DNA of 37,921 nt, taken from NCBI GenBank assembly GCA_028289405.1, contig JANQPP010000213.1:1-37921 (forward strand), read 5' to 3'. This DNA comes from Pirellulales bacterium (GTDB taxonomy: Bacteria > Planctomycetota > Planctomycetia > Pirellulales > JANQPP01). The notes below the pieces were generated by a model. It made no database searches, was not told the DNA's origin, and was given only the letters and a program-made list of their open reading frames with translations. A program made the translations under genes and the position numbers. Positions 8,528 through 17,600 of this stretch are shown here, in pieces (the stretch's first letter is position 1; each line of letters opens with the position of its first letter).

Positions 8528-10198
8528 TCACTCATCCGCCGGCGCGTCGATTTTCTCCTGGGCTGCCGCCAAACGCAGCTTATTCATGGCCCGGGCCTCA
8601 ATCTGACGGACACGCTCCTTCGTGACTCCGAGGATCTCGCCGACTTGCTTCAACGTGCGAGGTTCCTCATGCCCGCTCAAGCCGAAGCGGTTCACGATGA
8701 TTTGCTGCTCGCGCTCGTTCAGGTGCTCTAAAATTCGAGAAATCTGTCGCTCACGACGAGATTGCTCATTTTCCAGGGCCCGCTGATTCGTGCGATATTC
8801 CTCGTAGTTGTCGAATACCTCTCCTTGGCTCGTGCGAAAACGTTCTCGCTGACGGTGTTCACCGGGAATCGTGCGAGCAAAGTTCTTCACGATGGCCCAG
8901 GTCGCGTACGTGCTGAATTTGTTCCCGCGACTGTAGTCGAATTTCTCCACGGCCCGCATCAGCGAAACATTGCCGTCGCTGACCAGTTCGAAGAAGTTCG
9001 CATTCGAGCCGACGTGCCGCTTGGCAATGGACACCACGAGCCGCAGATTTGAGCGGATGATCTCGTTCTTGACCGTCAAAGACTGACGATGAAACTCCTC
9101 GATTTCATCCATCAAATCCGTGACAGGATTCTCCAGATCCAACCGTTCCCGCAACTGCGACGCCTTGAACTTTAGATAATTGTATTTCCGGAAAAGGTGG
9201 GCTTCTTGTTCCCGAGTCAGCAACGGCAACTCATATAGGCTGGCCAAATAAGGGGGCAACCCCGGGGCCGCGCGAGACTTTCTAGACGCCTTCGACTCCA
9301 TTGGCGGGTCCGCGAGGATACGTTGCTCCGCATCAGGCTCGGTGAACTCTTCGTTCGCCATGTAATCTAGTGGCAACTCGGCAATCTTTTTGGCCCGCAC
9401 CTCGCGCGCCACGCGGTAGATACTGGAGCGAGTTCGACCATGCCTTCGGGCTAACATCGCCACCGAGACCCCTTCTTCGAGTTTATCGAAAATTCGTTGC
9501 TTGGCTTCCTCGCTGAGAGGAGCGCTGCGATCAGCAAAAATCGCCAGGTCCGGATGGGCCTGCTCGAAGGCTTTGATCGTATACCGAACCGTTTCGGGGC
9601 TGCGGCCCATATGCTTGGCGACTCGACGAATCACATCCGAGGGGGTTCCGCCCACGTTGGCTAGGCGTCGCGAACGTTGGATAATTTGCTCACGCTCCAC
9701 GTCATCCAGTTGGCGAAAACTGGACCCGCGGCGAACGCGGTCTTCATTCGCATGGACAAAACGATCCACCGAACTCTGCAGGAAACCCACCCGTTGCCGA
9801 CCGTCGAATACGAATCGGCGGCTCACGAGACCTTGCTGCCGCCAGCGGGCGATCGTTTTTAGGGAGACATTAAATTCCTTGCTCAGTTCTTCCATCGTGA
9901 GCACCTTTTCTCCGACCGCATCCGCCTGCAGATTGACCGACGCGGACAGATCTTCCACGAAAAGGTGCAAGTCGTGCACCGCATCCGCGCCCGAAAGCAG
10001 CACATCTACATGCGAGGTGGGGCGGAAGGTCGTCAATCGATAGCAGATATATTCGTAGGGGTATGTCCGGTCAGGCTCGATCTCTTGCAGCAAGCGCTCA
10101 GCCCGGTCGATCTGCTCGAGCCGTTTCGCCCGAGGCGCATAGCGAACCTGCTGATCGCATAGCTCTTTCATCGCGGGAGTGACGAATTGTCGTTTCAT
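8528..10198 (-). CDS. Sigma-70 family RNA polymerase sigma factor with N-terminal HTH segments
   Basis: A promoter-recognition subunit of RNA polymerase. The frame opens at a GTG at 10207, but the ATG at 10198 has AGGAA 9 nt upstream and the GTG has its purine run only 2-3 nt away, so I use the ATG (556 aa, MKRQFVTPAMKEL). Residues about 100-125 form a MerR-like HTH (LTMEELSKEFNVSLKTIARW). Two further HTH-like segments lie near 185-212 and 238-265. A region-1.2-like stretch is near 315-345. Region 2 is clear at about 385-445 (NLRLVVSIAKRH, FFELVSDGN, YSRGNKFSTYATWAIVKNFA), and region 4 at about 492-545 (TLKQVGEILGVTKERVRQIE). Only about 45 residues separate regions 2 and 4, so a normal region 3 appears to be missing. 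Whether it is the housekeeping factor cannot be decided here. It has its own terminator. Confidence 0.92.
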   Translation of the reverse strand: MKRQFVTPAMKELCDQQVRYAPRAKRLEQIDRAERLLQEIEPDRTYPYEYICYRLTTFRPTSHVDVLLSGADAVHDLHLFVEDLSASVNLQADAVGEKVLTMEELSKEFNVSLKTIARWRQQGLVSRRFVFDGRQRVGFLQSSVDRFVHANEDRVRRGSSFRQLDDVEREQIIQRSRRLANVGGTPSDVIRRVAKHMGRSPETVRYTIKAFEQAHPDLAIFADRSAPLSEEAKQRIFDKLEEGVSVAMLARRHGRTRSSIYRVAREVRAKKIAELPLDYMANEEFTEPDAEQRILADPPMESKASRKSRAAPGLPPYLASLYELPLLTREQEAHLFRKYNYLKFKASQLRERLDLENPVTDLMDEIEEFHRQSLTVKNEIIRSNLRLVVSIAKRHVGSNANFFELVSDGNVSLMRAVEKFDYSRGNKFSTYATWAIVKNFARTIPGEHRQRERFRTSQGEVFDNYEEYRTNQRALENEQSRRERQISRILEHLNEREQQIIVNRFGLSGHEEPRTLKQVGEILGVTKERVRQIEARAMNKLRLAAAQEKIDAPADE

Positions 10199-10272
10199 GG
10201 CTGACACTTCCTCTCAATTAACCGATCGAGCCTCCTCTTTGTTCCCTGCGGTTCTCGCACAAGGAGTAGCCG

Positions 10273-10506
10273 ATGCTTGATTCCGATGCGTTAGCGTTCC
10301 TTGCTAGCGTGGACAAGTCGATTAGCAAAAAGCGTTCCGAAAAGTTTCTGTTCCGTTTGCCGTCACCGTGGATTGCCTGTGATTCGATCGGCCAAACTGA
10401 TGACTCCTCCGCGCCTTCAGGGGTCTGCGGAGCTCGTTGGTTTTCGGCGAGCGATTCACAACCGCAGGTGGCTGCACCCATATCTACGCACCATAGTGAC
10501 GAATAG
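10273..10506 (+). CDS. Possible small protein, 77 aa, unknown
   Basis: A short frame starting at an ATG preceded by AAGGAG with 6-nt spacing, divergent from the sigma gene. The product begins MLDSDALAFLASVDKSISKK and is otherwise rich in Ser, Ala and Pro. No family is recognised. The good ribosome binding site is the only positive evidence. An AT-rich inverted repeat (AGTTC/GAACT, 10516-10534) follows 10 nt after the stop. It may be chance. Confidence 0.3.
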   Translation: MLDSDALAFLASVDKSISKKRSEKFLFRLPSPWIACDSIGQTDDSSAPSGVCGARWFSASDSQPQVAAPISTHHSDE

Positions 10507-10993
10507 TTGGTCAAAAGTTCACTATTTTTGAACTAATTTTCCAATCCTCAATAATCTAGGAGCAGTTCGGACCGCTTGGGAAATCCTTAAGTATTTATCC
10601 AGTAATTTCTTATGGTTCGGATGCAGAGGTGTCATGCACCTAAGTGACGGACTGCGGTGCTCTCGGCCATTCGGAACCGCGAAAGGAAGTACAGGTAGAG
10701 TGGGAAAAACGGGGTGCTGCATGCCATAAGGTCACCGGTGACAGGCTACCATGGCCGTATTTCCCGAAATGCCCTAGGAAGTCCGAGTACCCAATTTTCA
10801 TACCCTTTCGATGTGAACCGGATTTTGCTCCTCATCCGCGCGGCCATTCCAGTCCGATGCATGGAAAGGGGGAGTCTGTCTCGATTCACCAGGGAATGGC
10901 ATGCGTTGCATCAGCCCCTGGGGGCTGGAGCCAGGCTTATTCTCCATTTCAGCCAAGCAAATGTCTCATTCGTCCCAGGGGGAGGAACCGTTG
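10507..10993 (+). other. Gene-poor spacer upstream of the secreted protein gene
   Basis: About 490 bp with no gene that I can support; the overlapping frames here lack ribosome binding sites and family similarity. It holds a perfect 12-bp palindrome GTCACCGGTGAC at 10731-10742 and an AT-rich stretch near 10510-10560 that could contain a promoter. Confidence 0.5.
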
Positions 10994-12373
10994 ATGCCCT
11001 CGAGAAACCAATCTCCATGGACTGGCCTACTCGTCGCGGTAAGAACTTGCCTCCTAAGTATTTGGGTGCCGGTATTTGCCTTGGCCGCGGAGCAGACCCA
11101 CGAGTTTACTGCCCATCGCCGAGTGGGGGACAAAAGCGAGGTCCGCGTGAAAATGGAGGTTGCGGGCACGCTCAAAATATTGCAGGGCAAGCAATCGCGG
11201 GACCTGCCTATTAATGTTACAGGGGAATGCCTTTACGACGAGCAACTCGCCTCGATCAGCAAAGACCCGGATAGCCAGGTCGCCTACCGTCGCTATCGCG
11301 CTGCCGAAGCCCAACTAAAGATCGGTAACAACGAATTACGCCCGCGTTTGCGCGGCGACCGCCGGGTCATGAGCCTCATGGTCGCTCCGGAATCAGCCAA
11401 TTTCGCGCCCGCTGAAGGCTTTCTGACCCGCGAGGAACTCGAATTGATCGACATGCCAGCGAACAGCATGCTTGTGGATCGGTTGTTACCCACGGAGCCT
11501 TTGAAAATCGGCGGCACCTGGCAACTTCCAACGGATGTTATGCCCCGCATCCTCGGGCTTGATCTGGCTCATGACGTGAATGTGCGGGGGACCTTGCTAT
11601 CCATCGAGAAGGGCGTAGCGCGGTTCAGCCTGGAAGGCAAGGTTGCCGGTTCCGTGGACGGCACTTCCAGTGAAATCGAACTGACGGGCCGGATGTATTT
11701 TGACACCCAAGCCCACCGCGTCACCTGGTTTGCCATGATCATCAAGGAGAAACGGGCCATCGGGCATGCCGCTCCGGGTCTGGACGTCGTGGCCCGGGTG
11801 AAGGTCAAAATTCGCCCCAATGAGGGCAATCTGGACTTCTCTGCCGTGCGATTGGCGGAATCCGCACGTGAGACCTCGACGGGGCAGCGTTTGGAGTACC
11901 AATCCGAAGAGTCCTCCTTCGGCTTCGTTCACGATGCCCGGTGGAAGATCACGGATGAAACGGACTCCAAACTGGTGGCCCGCCTAATCGACCGGGGCGA
12001 CTTGATCGCCCAATGCAACCTGGCGTTCGTGGACAAGGGCGATCAGAAACGAGTCTCCCTGGAAAATTTTCAACGTGACGTCCATCAAGCCTTGGGGGAT
12101 TTCTTTGGCCAGTTCGTACGGGCATCCCAGGGCCAAACGTCGGGCGGGCACGGGCTCCTAGAAGTGGTGGCCATCGGTAAGGTGTCCGAGTTGCCCATCC
12201 AATGGAACTACTATCAAATCATCGGACCTGATGGACAGCAGGCGGTTGCCGCCTTCACAGTTGAAGAACCTTTGGTTCCACGTTTGGAGACTTTGGATCG
12301 TGAAATCGTGGAGAGTTTCCACTTTTCTCCACCGACGGTCCTCTCCTCCGCCGAGCAAAATCGCTTGCAATGA
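10994..12373 (+). CDS. Secreted protein of unknown function, 459 aa
   Basis: The frame is open from 10901, but I place the start at the ATG at 10994, which has GGAGGAA 7 nt upstream and is followed directly by a signal peptide (MPSRNQSPW, a hydrophobic core near residues 11-30, and a cleavage site after ALA-A). The mature part has no motif that I can name. It reads as a mix of beta strands, with segments such as VAGTLKILQGKQSR, GTSSEIELTGRMYFD and HRVTWFAMIIKEKR. Sec export to the periplasm or cell surface is likely. It is convergent with purB, 37 bp apart. It probably belongs to a planctomycete-restricted family, but that needs a database search. Confidence 0.85.
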   Translation: MPSRNQSPWTGLLVAVRTCLLSIWVPVFALAAEQTHEFTAHRRVGDKSEVRVKMEVAGTLKILQGKQSRDLPINVTGECLYDEQLASISKDPDSQVAYRRYRAAEAQLKIGNNELRPRLRGDRRVMSLMVAPESANFAPAEGFLTREELELIDMPANSMLVDRLLPTEPLKIGGTWQLPTDVMPRILGLDLAHDVNVRGTLLSIEKGVARFSLEGKVAGSVDGTSSEIELTGRMYFDTQAHRVTWFAMIIKEKRAIGHAAPGLDVVARVKVKIRPNEGNLDFSAVRLAESARETSTGQRLEYQSEESSFGFVHDARWKITDETDSKLVARLIDRGDLIAQCNLAFVDKGDQKRVSLENFQRDVHQALGDFFGQFVRASQGQTSGGHGLLEVVAIGKVSELPIQWNYYQIIGPDGQQAVAAFTVEEPLVPRLETLDREIVESFHFSPPTVLSSAEQNRLQ

Positions 12374-12410
12374 AGAGTGCGGGCAGAGGCGCGGACCCAC
12401 TCTTGGCGAT

Positions 12411-13847
12411 TCAAACCCGCAGATCGGAACTGACCGCCGGCTGGCGGTCTTGATTCGCTTGTAGGAGCGGGCGCATGACGTCTTGGAGAAACTCCTCGAC
12501 CTGGTGGGGAGCCCTGCCTATGAATTGGCCCGGGTCCAACAGCGAAGCGAAGTCGATGTGCTGGAATTCGGGTTCCGCTTGGAGCCGCGACAGCAGATCG
12601 TTCGGCCCTCCCTGTTCTTTCACCTGCCGGGCGGCCTCCTGGCTGTGAAGGCGGATCTTCTCATGCAACTCCTGCCGATTGCCGCCCGCCTCGACGGCTG
12701 CCATCAGAATGGTCTCCGTGGCCATGAACGGCAATTCCGCATGCAGCCGCTGCTCTATCACGCGCGGATAAACCACCAATCCGCGGGCCACGTTGGCATA
12801 AATCAACAGCAAGGCGTCGACCGCTAAGAAAGCTTGCGGCAAGACCAAGCGTCGATTCGCGCTGTCGTCCAGCGTTCGTTCCAGCCACTGCGTACTCGCG
12901 GTCTGCGCTGCATTTCCCGATAGCGAAACCACGAAACGGGCCAGGCCGCACATGCGTTCACTGCGCATCGGGTTGCGTTTGTAAGCCATGGCCGAAGAAC
13001 CAATCTGATGCTCTTCGAACGGTTCCTCGATCTCTTTCCAACTTTGTAGCAGGCGCAGATCACTAGCGAATTTGTGAGCGCTCTGGGCGATGCCCCCCAA
13101 GGCTTCCAAGACCTGCGTATCCACCTTACGCGGGTACGTCTGCCCCGTAACCGCAAAGCTGTCTTCGAATCCCAGCTTTTCGGCGATCCGGCGATCCAAT
13201 TGCCGTACCCGTTCATGATCTCCGCCAAAGAGTTGCAGGAAACTAGCCTGAGTGCCCGTGGTCCCCTTGGCACCCCGCGCCTTTAACTGGCCTAGCCGGT
13301 GGTCCAATTCGGTTAGATCCTGCACTAAATCGTACAGCCAAAGACAGGCCCGTTTGCCCACGGTGGTCGGCTGCGCGGGCTGCAAGTGGGTGAAGCCCAG
13401 ACAGGGCTGGTCCTTGTATTTTTCGGCGAATTCGGCCAGCGATTCGATCACCGCCAAGAGTCGCGAGCGGACCAAGCGCAGCCCTTCCCGCATCAACAGC
13501 AGGTCAGTGTTGTCCGTGACAAAACAACTCGTCGCGCCCCAGTGAATGATGCCCGCCGCCTGAGGGCAAACATCCCCGTATGCGCGAACATGCGCCATCA
13601 CATCGTGGCGCAGTTCCCGTTCGTAGCGGGAAGCGGCGGCGAAATCGATATCATCCACATGAGCTTTGAGTTCCGCGATCTGTTCCGGAGTGACCGGCAA
13701 ACCAAGTTCGGCTTGCGTCTCCGCCAGGGCGACCCACAGCGCGCGCCAGGTTCGGAATTTGCGTCGCGGACTCCACAGCGCGAGCATTTCTGGCGAGGCA
13801 TAGCGTTCCGCCAGCGGATGGGAAAACGTTTCGGGAGAAGAAGTCAT
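12411..13847 (-). CDS. purB: Adenylosuccinate lyase, eukaryote-like form
   Basis: Cleaves SAICAR and adenylosuccinate with release of fumarate in purine biosynthesis. I start at the ATG at 13847 (MTSSPETFSHPLAERYASPE, 478 aa); the frame opens 3 codons earlier at a GTG, and neither has a clear Shine-Dalgarno site. The fumarase/aspartase superfamily signature is IGSSAMAYKRNPMRSERM at about 289-306. Other landmarks are the GATSCFVTDNTD substrate region and GTTGTQASFLQLFGGD. The length and several blocks (QWLERTLDDSANRR, GLVVYPRVIE, ELPFMATE, LLDPGQFIGRA) match animal ADSL far better than the roughly 430-aa type typical of Bacillus. The gene stands alone here, in front of an HD-domain gene in the same direction, 69 bp apart. 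Confidence 0.95.
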   Translation of the reverse strand: MTSSPETFSHPLAERYASPEMLALWSPRRKFRTWRALWVALAETQAELGLPVTPEQIAELKAHVDDIDFAAASRYERELRHDVMAHVRAYGDVCPQAAGIIHWGATSCFVTDNTDLLLMREGLRLVRSRLLAVIESLAEFAEKYKDQPCLGFTHLQPAQPTTVGKRACLWLYDLVQDLTELDHRLGQLKARGAKGTTGTQASFLQLFGGDHERVRQLDRRIAEKLGFEDSFAVTGQTYPRKVDTQVLEALGGIAQSAHKFASDLRLLQSWKEIEEPFEEHQIGSSAMAYKRNPMRSERMCGLARFVVSLSGNAAQTASTQWLERTLDDSANRRLVLPQAFLAVDALLLIYANVARGLVVYPRVIEQRLHAELPFMATETILMAAVEAGGNRQELHEKIRLHSQEAARQVKEQGGPNDLLSRLQAEPEFQHIDFASLLDPGQFIGRAPHQVEEFLQDVMRPLLQANQDRQPAVSSDLRV

Positions 13848-13916
13848 CTCAACCACTTAACAAGGAAGCTGATTCGGGTTCGCGATGAACCTGGGCATGT
13901 CCGTTTACTGAAAAAG

Positions 13917-15317
13917 TCACATATTGGTCAAATCATCCGCGTGGCTCGTCCCCAGCAGTGCATCGAGTGCTTCGGCAACCGGTTTGGCGTAATGCATTTC
14001 CCGGGCGTAGACGCGGCAAACTCGCTGGCTCATGGGAAGCCGCCGCACGAGCAAGTCTTGTTGCAGGGGTGAAACGCGCCCCGTCGAGGGATCATACACG
14101 AAGTTTTGCCTAGCCGCCGGAGTGTCTTCACCTGGCCGATACACATGCCGGGCCAAGTCCACGCGTAATTCGATGTCCTTGATCTCTGAGGGCAGCCGTT
14201 TGCGAATGGCGGCTTCTAGCAAGTCTCGGTCATCGAACAGGCTGCTGCGTTCCGCCTCACCTGGTTCGAACGTCAATGTCCGCTGGATCAACATCTGCCA
14301 CTCGACTTGCCGGTCTAGCAGCCTTCGCCAGCGTGGGCCCAACCGCCGTTTTTTCTCGTCCGGTGAATTCACCCAGTGACGGACATCGACCAGCAGCGAC
14401 CATTCGGTGAACTGCTGATATTCCGACAAATGTTCCCGTGGATCTCCGGAGAACAGTAGCTCCGCGGATTCCATGAACAAATCGGCCAAGGTGAGATCCA
14501 ACGCGCGGACGGTGCGATGGAAGTAGACGGTCCGAAAAAGTTCCGCCCTCACTCCCATGAAACGCAGCAGGGCGTCAACACCGCGCAGATGTAGCGTGAG
14601 CCCTTGCTCGGTGAAGAAGCTGTAATGCAAAACACGATCGAGATCAAAGGCCCGTGGATTGTAGCCCGACATGTAGGCATCGCGGAGCACGAAATCCATG
14701 TTGTCCACGGTGTAAATACCGCTAAACAGGCTGCGCAAGTGGGTAAGCCAGCGCGGTAGTTCCGAGGTATCATCGCCGCGTGGGCGGGCAATCAGCGTGG
14801 CCACATGAGATGGATCGAGCGTTTCATCGCTCCCTAGCTCGCCGTAGGGAGAGCGTCGGACTTTCCGCAGCAGTTCGCCGAGTTCGTGGCGAATGATGTG
14901 TTGCCCCAGCGATTCGTGCGTCAGCCCGAATCGCTTGAGAAAATGCTCATCAAAGAAGTGGCCGAAGGGACCATGCCCCACGTCGTGCAGCAGCCCAGCC
15001 AGACGCATGAGCGAGCAGACATACGCCCGGCTGGGTACGTCTGGACAAACACCATTCAACGATTCGTAAAGGGCATCGGCCACTTTGCCGGCCAGATGCA
15101 TCACCCCCACGACATGCTGAAACCGCGTGTGCTCCGCCGAGGGAAAGACCCACCAGGCGGTTTGAAGCTGGTGAATTTGCCGCATCCGCTGCAGCCAGGG
15201 GTGATCCAAAATCTCGCGTTCGGTGACCTCGTCCTCGGCCAGATTTCGGACCGAATGGAAAGGCAAATAGCCGTGGATGGGATCGTGGATGAGGGCTTGT
15301 TCCGAGAATTTCCGCAT
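13917..15317 (-). CDS. HD-domain phosphohydrolase (dGTPase/SAMHD1-like)
   Basis: A metal-dependent phosphohydrolase of the family that includes dNTP triphosphohydrolases, 466 aa. The N terminus (IHDPIHGYLPF) and the HTRFQH segment (His63, His68) are typical of the SAMHD1/YdhJ-type group. The HD pair lies in LLHDVGHGPFGH (His111-Asp112). A further conserved stretch is SGIYTVDNMDFVLRDAYMSG, which supplies the last metal ligand. The ATG at 15317 has AGGTGA just upstream. The substrate cannot be read from the sequence; dNTPs are likely from the family. The gene is transcribed toward purB, 69 bp away, so it may be co-transcribed and linked to nucleotide balance (inference). Confidence 0.88.
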   Translation of the reverse strand: MRKFSEQALIHDPIHGYLPFHSVRNLAEDEVTEREILDHPWLQRMRQIHQLQTAWWVFPSAEHTRFQHVVGVMHLAGKVADALYESLNGVCPDVPSRAYVCSLMRLAGLLHDVGHGPFGHFFDEHFLKRFGLTHESLGQHIIRHELGELLRKVRRSPYGELGSDETLDPSHVATLIARPRGDDTSELPRWLTHLRSLFSGIYTVDNMDFVLRDAYMSGYNPRAFDLDRVLHYSFFTEQGLTLHLRGVDALLRFMGVRAELFRTVYFHRTVRALDLTLADLFMESAELLFSGDPREHLSEYQQFTEWSLLVDVRHWVNSPDEKKRRLGPRWRRLLDRQVEWQMLIQRTLTFEPGEAERSSLFDDRDLLEAAIRKRLPSEIKDIELRVDLARHVYRPGEDTPAARQNFVYDPSTGRVSPLQQDLLVRRLPMSQRVCRVYAREMHYAKPVAEALDALLGTSHADDLTNM

Positions 15318-15667
15318 GGCTCACCTATTATGCGAGCCCGAAGAATTCGCGCCCATGCCCTCAAGACTACACCTCAATCTAACCATCGCCGGCAGCCTGC
15401 GGTTCATCGAAAGATCGAACGACCAAGGTGGGGCCCTCGTCGCGTGATGCGTGTGTCTGGCGTCAAAAACCGCCAAAATTGGATGGCAAAGTCCTCGAAA
15501 ACATGCCATACTTCCCAATCTCTATTTTCTGACGGGCAATCGATCCCAAGGGCACGCGGCTCCGTAGTATTCCTCATCATCGCACGGCCCGAATCGACCG
15601 ATACAGATAGTTGATGGATTCTTCCTTCCCACACCGGGGACGTTCCGCGCGTCCCAAGGAGGTTTTT
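15318..15667. other. Divergent intergenic region with leader hairpin
   Basis: 350 bp between the HD gene (minus) and the secreted-protein gene (plus), with no gene visible. A hairpin GGGACG/CGTCCC (15637-15655, 7-nt loop) ends directly at the AAGGAGG ribosome binding site (15656-15662) of the plus-strand gene, so it could affect ribosome access. Confidence 0.5.
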
Positions 15668-17578
15668 GTGTTACGGCTTCAACCGACATTTCTCATCCTC
15701 ATTCTGCTGGTTTCCGCCTGGATAAACCAATCGTGTTGGGGAGCGGAAAACCGTTTGAGCGAAAGGCTCTTGCCGGCAAATACGGTGGGATACGTGGCCG
15801 CCGATAACCTCACCCTGCTTCGAGAAGCGTGGGAAAAAACGCAATTGGGACAACTCCTCGATGACCCCGTCATGGAACCTTTCATCGAGGACCTCCGCGA
15901 ACAGGCTGACCGCAATTGGAGTTCGGCGGGAACAGGGCTGGGATTAACGTGGCAGGATTTGTACGACATGGCGTCGGGAGAAGTCAGCTACGCGACGGTT
16001 CGCATGCCGGAGACGCGGCGGGCGCGGATCCTCTTGGTCGATGCGGCGGGGCGGGAAGAAAAAGTCCGAGAAACGCTGGCCCGAGCCACTGAAAGACTCA
16101 ACGAGCAAGGAGCGAAAACAAGCAGCACAAAGCTCCAGAACGCGGAAATCACCCTCCATGATTTGCCTCCGAAGAACACGAAAGTGCGGCAAATCATCAC
16201 CTGCCACTACCAAGACGTATTGTTGGTCTCCGATGATCAGCCCTTGCTACAGGAAACGCTGGCGCGGTTGGAGTCCGCGGAAGCCACTGGCAATTTGGGG
16301 AGCCTGGCACCCTATCAGGCCGTGATGGCCCGCTGCCAACAAGACGCCGGGGAAAAATCTCCCGAAGCCCGATGGTACCTGGAGCCATTTGGCCTTGCCG
16401 AAATCCGCCGCGCCGCGGGACGGAATCCATGGTCCGACAAATATGATTTCCTGGCGATCCTTGGCAACCAGGGCTTCAAGGCGATCCAAGGCTTGGGCGG
16501 ATACGTGTTTCTTTCCACCGGGCAACACGAAGTACTGCACCGTACTTTCGTCTATGCTCCGGGAAACCGTGAAAGCCAAGAGAAATACGACTTGGCCGCC
16601 CGAATGCTCAAGTTTCCCAATATCTCGGACTTGAGCCCTTATTTCTGGGTACCACGCGAATTAGCATCTTACTTGAGCTTTAGTGTGGACGTCGACAACG
16701 CGTTCGAATCCTCGAAAACGCTGATCAACGAAATGACCCGCATCGACGAAGAAGACGATCAAGATTTCTTCGAGGATACGTTGGAGAACATCCGCACGAT
16801 GCCCAATGGGCCGGGGCTCGACATCCGTCGGGACTTCGTGGGCCTGCTGGGGGACCGCGTCACCGTCGTGCGGGACAACGTCCTTCCCGTCTCCACCGAA
16901 AGCGAACGCATCCTCGTGGCCACCGTGACGACCGACATGGAGGGCCTGGCCAAAACCATTGAAAAGCAGATGAAGACCGATCCGCTGGCGATCCCGCATG
17001 AAATCGCCGGCCACCGTGTGTGGGAAATCGTCTCGGAGGAGGATCCGGAATGGGATGAAGAGCCCGAACCACGTTTCGGCGGGCTCCGTAGTCTCGAAGA
17101 GGAAGAGGATCCCTACGAAGAGGATGAGGAGTTCGCCGGACTTCCTAGTTCCGCCGTGACCGTGGCGCACGGGCAACTCTTCATATGCACGCACCTCGAT
17201 TTCCTACGTTGGATCCTCGAACAATCGGGCCAAAACAAGGAGTTGGAAGCGAGCGTGGAATACCAAATCGTGATGGACGAATTGGCGCGCCTACGGTCCG
17301 GCCCCAAGAGTTTCCAGCGCTTCGCCCGGACAGATGAAACGATGCGGCCCACCTACGAACTGATCAAGATGGGCAAGCTGCCGGAATCCAAGTCGATGTT
17401 TGGCCGGCTGCTTAACGGGATCCTCGGCGAAGAGGAGGGGGTCACGCGGGAACAGAAGATCGACGGCAGCAAGCTTCCCGACTATCAGGTCGTAAGGCGT
17501 TACCTGGGGCCGTCCGGCATAGCCGCCACGTCTGAAGAGGACGGCTGGTACATCGTCGGCTTTACGCTACGTAAGTAA
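15668..17578 (+). CDS. Large secreted protein of unknown function, 636 aa
   Basis: The frame is open from 15611, but the best start is the GTG at 15668, with AAGGAGG 5 nt upstream. It is followed by a signal peptide (LRLQPTFLILILLVSAW, cleavage near SCWG-AEN). The mature N terminus (LPANTVGYVAADNLTLLREAWEKT) resembles the opening of planctomycete proteins related to DUF3352 in style, but I cannot confirm the family. A strongly acidic segment (EEDPEWDEEPEP... and EEEEDPYEEDEE) lies near residues 455-495. No catalytic motif is visible. Export to the periplasm or surface is likely. The gene is convergent with the hydrolase gene, 22 bp apart. Confidence 0.85.
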   Translation: MLRLQPTFLILILLVSAWINQSCWGAENRLSERLLPANTVGYVAADNLTLLREAWEKTQLGQLLDDPVMEPFIEDLREQADRNWSSAGTGLGLTWQDLYDMASGEVSYATVRMPETRRARILLVDAAGREEKVRETLARATERLNEQGAKTSSTKLQNAEITLHDLPPKNTKVRQIITCHYQDVLLVSDDQPLLQETLARLESAEATGNLGSLAPYQAVMARCQQDAGEKSPEARWYLEPFGLAEIRRAAGRNPWSDKYDFLAILGNQGFKAIQGLGGYVFLSTGQHEVLHRTFVYAPGNRESQEKYDLAARMLKFPNISDLSPYFWVPRELASYLSFSVDVDNAFESSKTLINEMTRIDEEDDQDFFEDTLENIRTMPNGPGLDIRRDFVGLLGDRVTVVRDNVLPVSTESERILVATVTTDMEGLAKTIEKQMKTDPLAIPHEIAGHRVWEIVSEEDPEWDEEPEPRFGGLRSLEEEEDPYEEDEEFAGLPSSAVTVAHGQLFICTHLDFLRWILEQSGQNKELEASVEYQIVMDELARLRSGPKSFQRFARTDETMRPTYELIKMGKLPESKSMFGRLLNGILGEEEGVTREQKIDGSKLPDYQVVRRYLGPSGIAATSEEDGWYIVGFTLRK

Positions 17579-17600
17579 CGTTGCCGAGGATACTGACGCG

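Noticed and set aside
10644..11214. Overlapping plus-strand frames before the secreted protein gene
   Set aside because: No ribosome binding sites; the gene start at 10994 with GGAGGAA and a signal peptide is far better supported.
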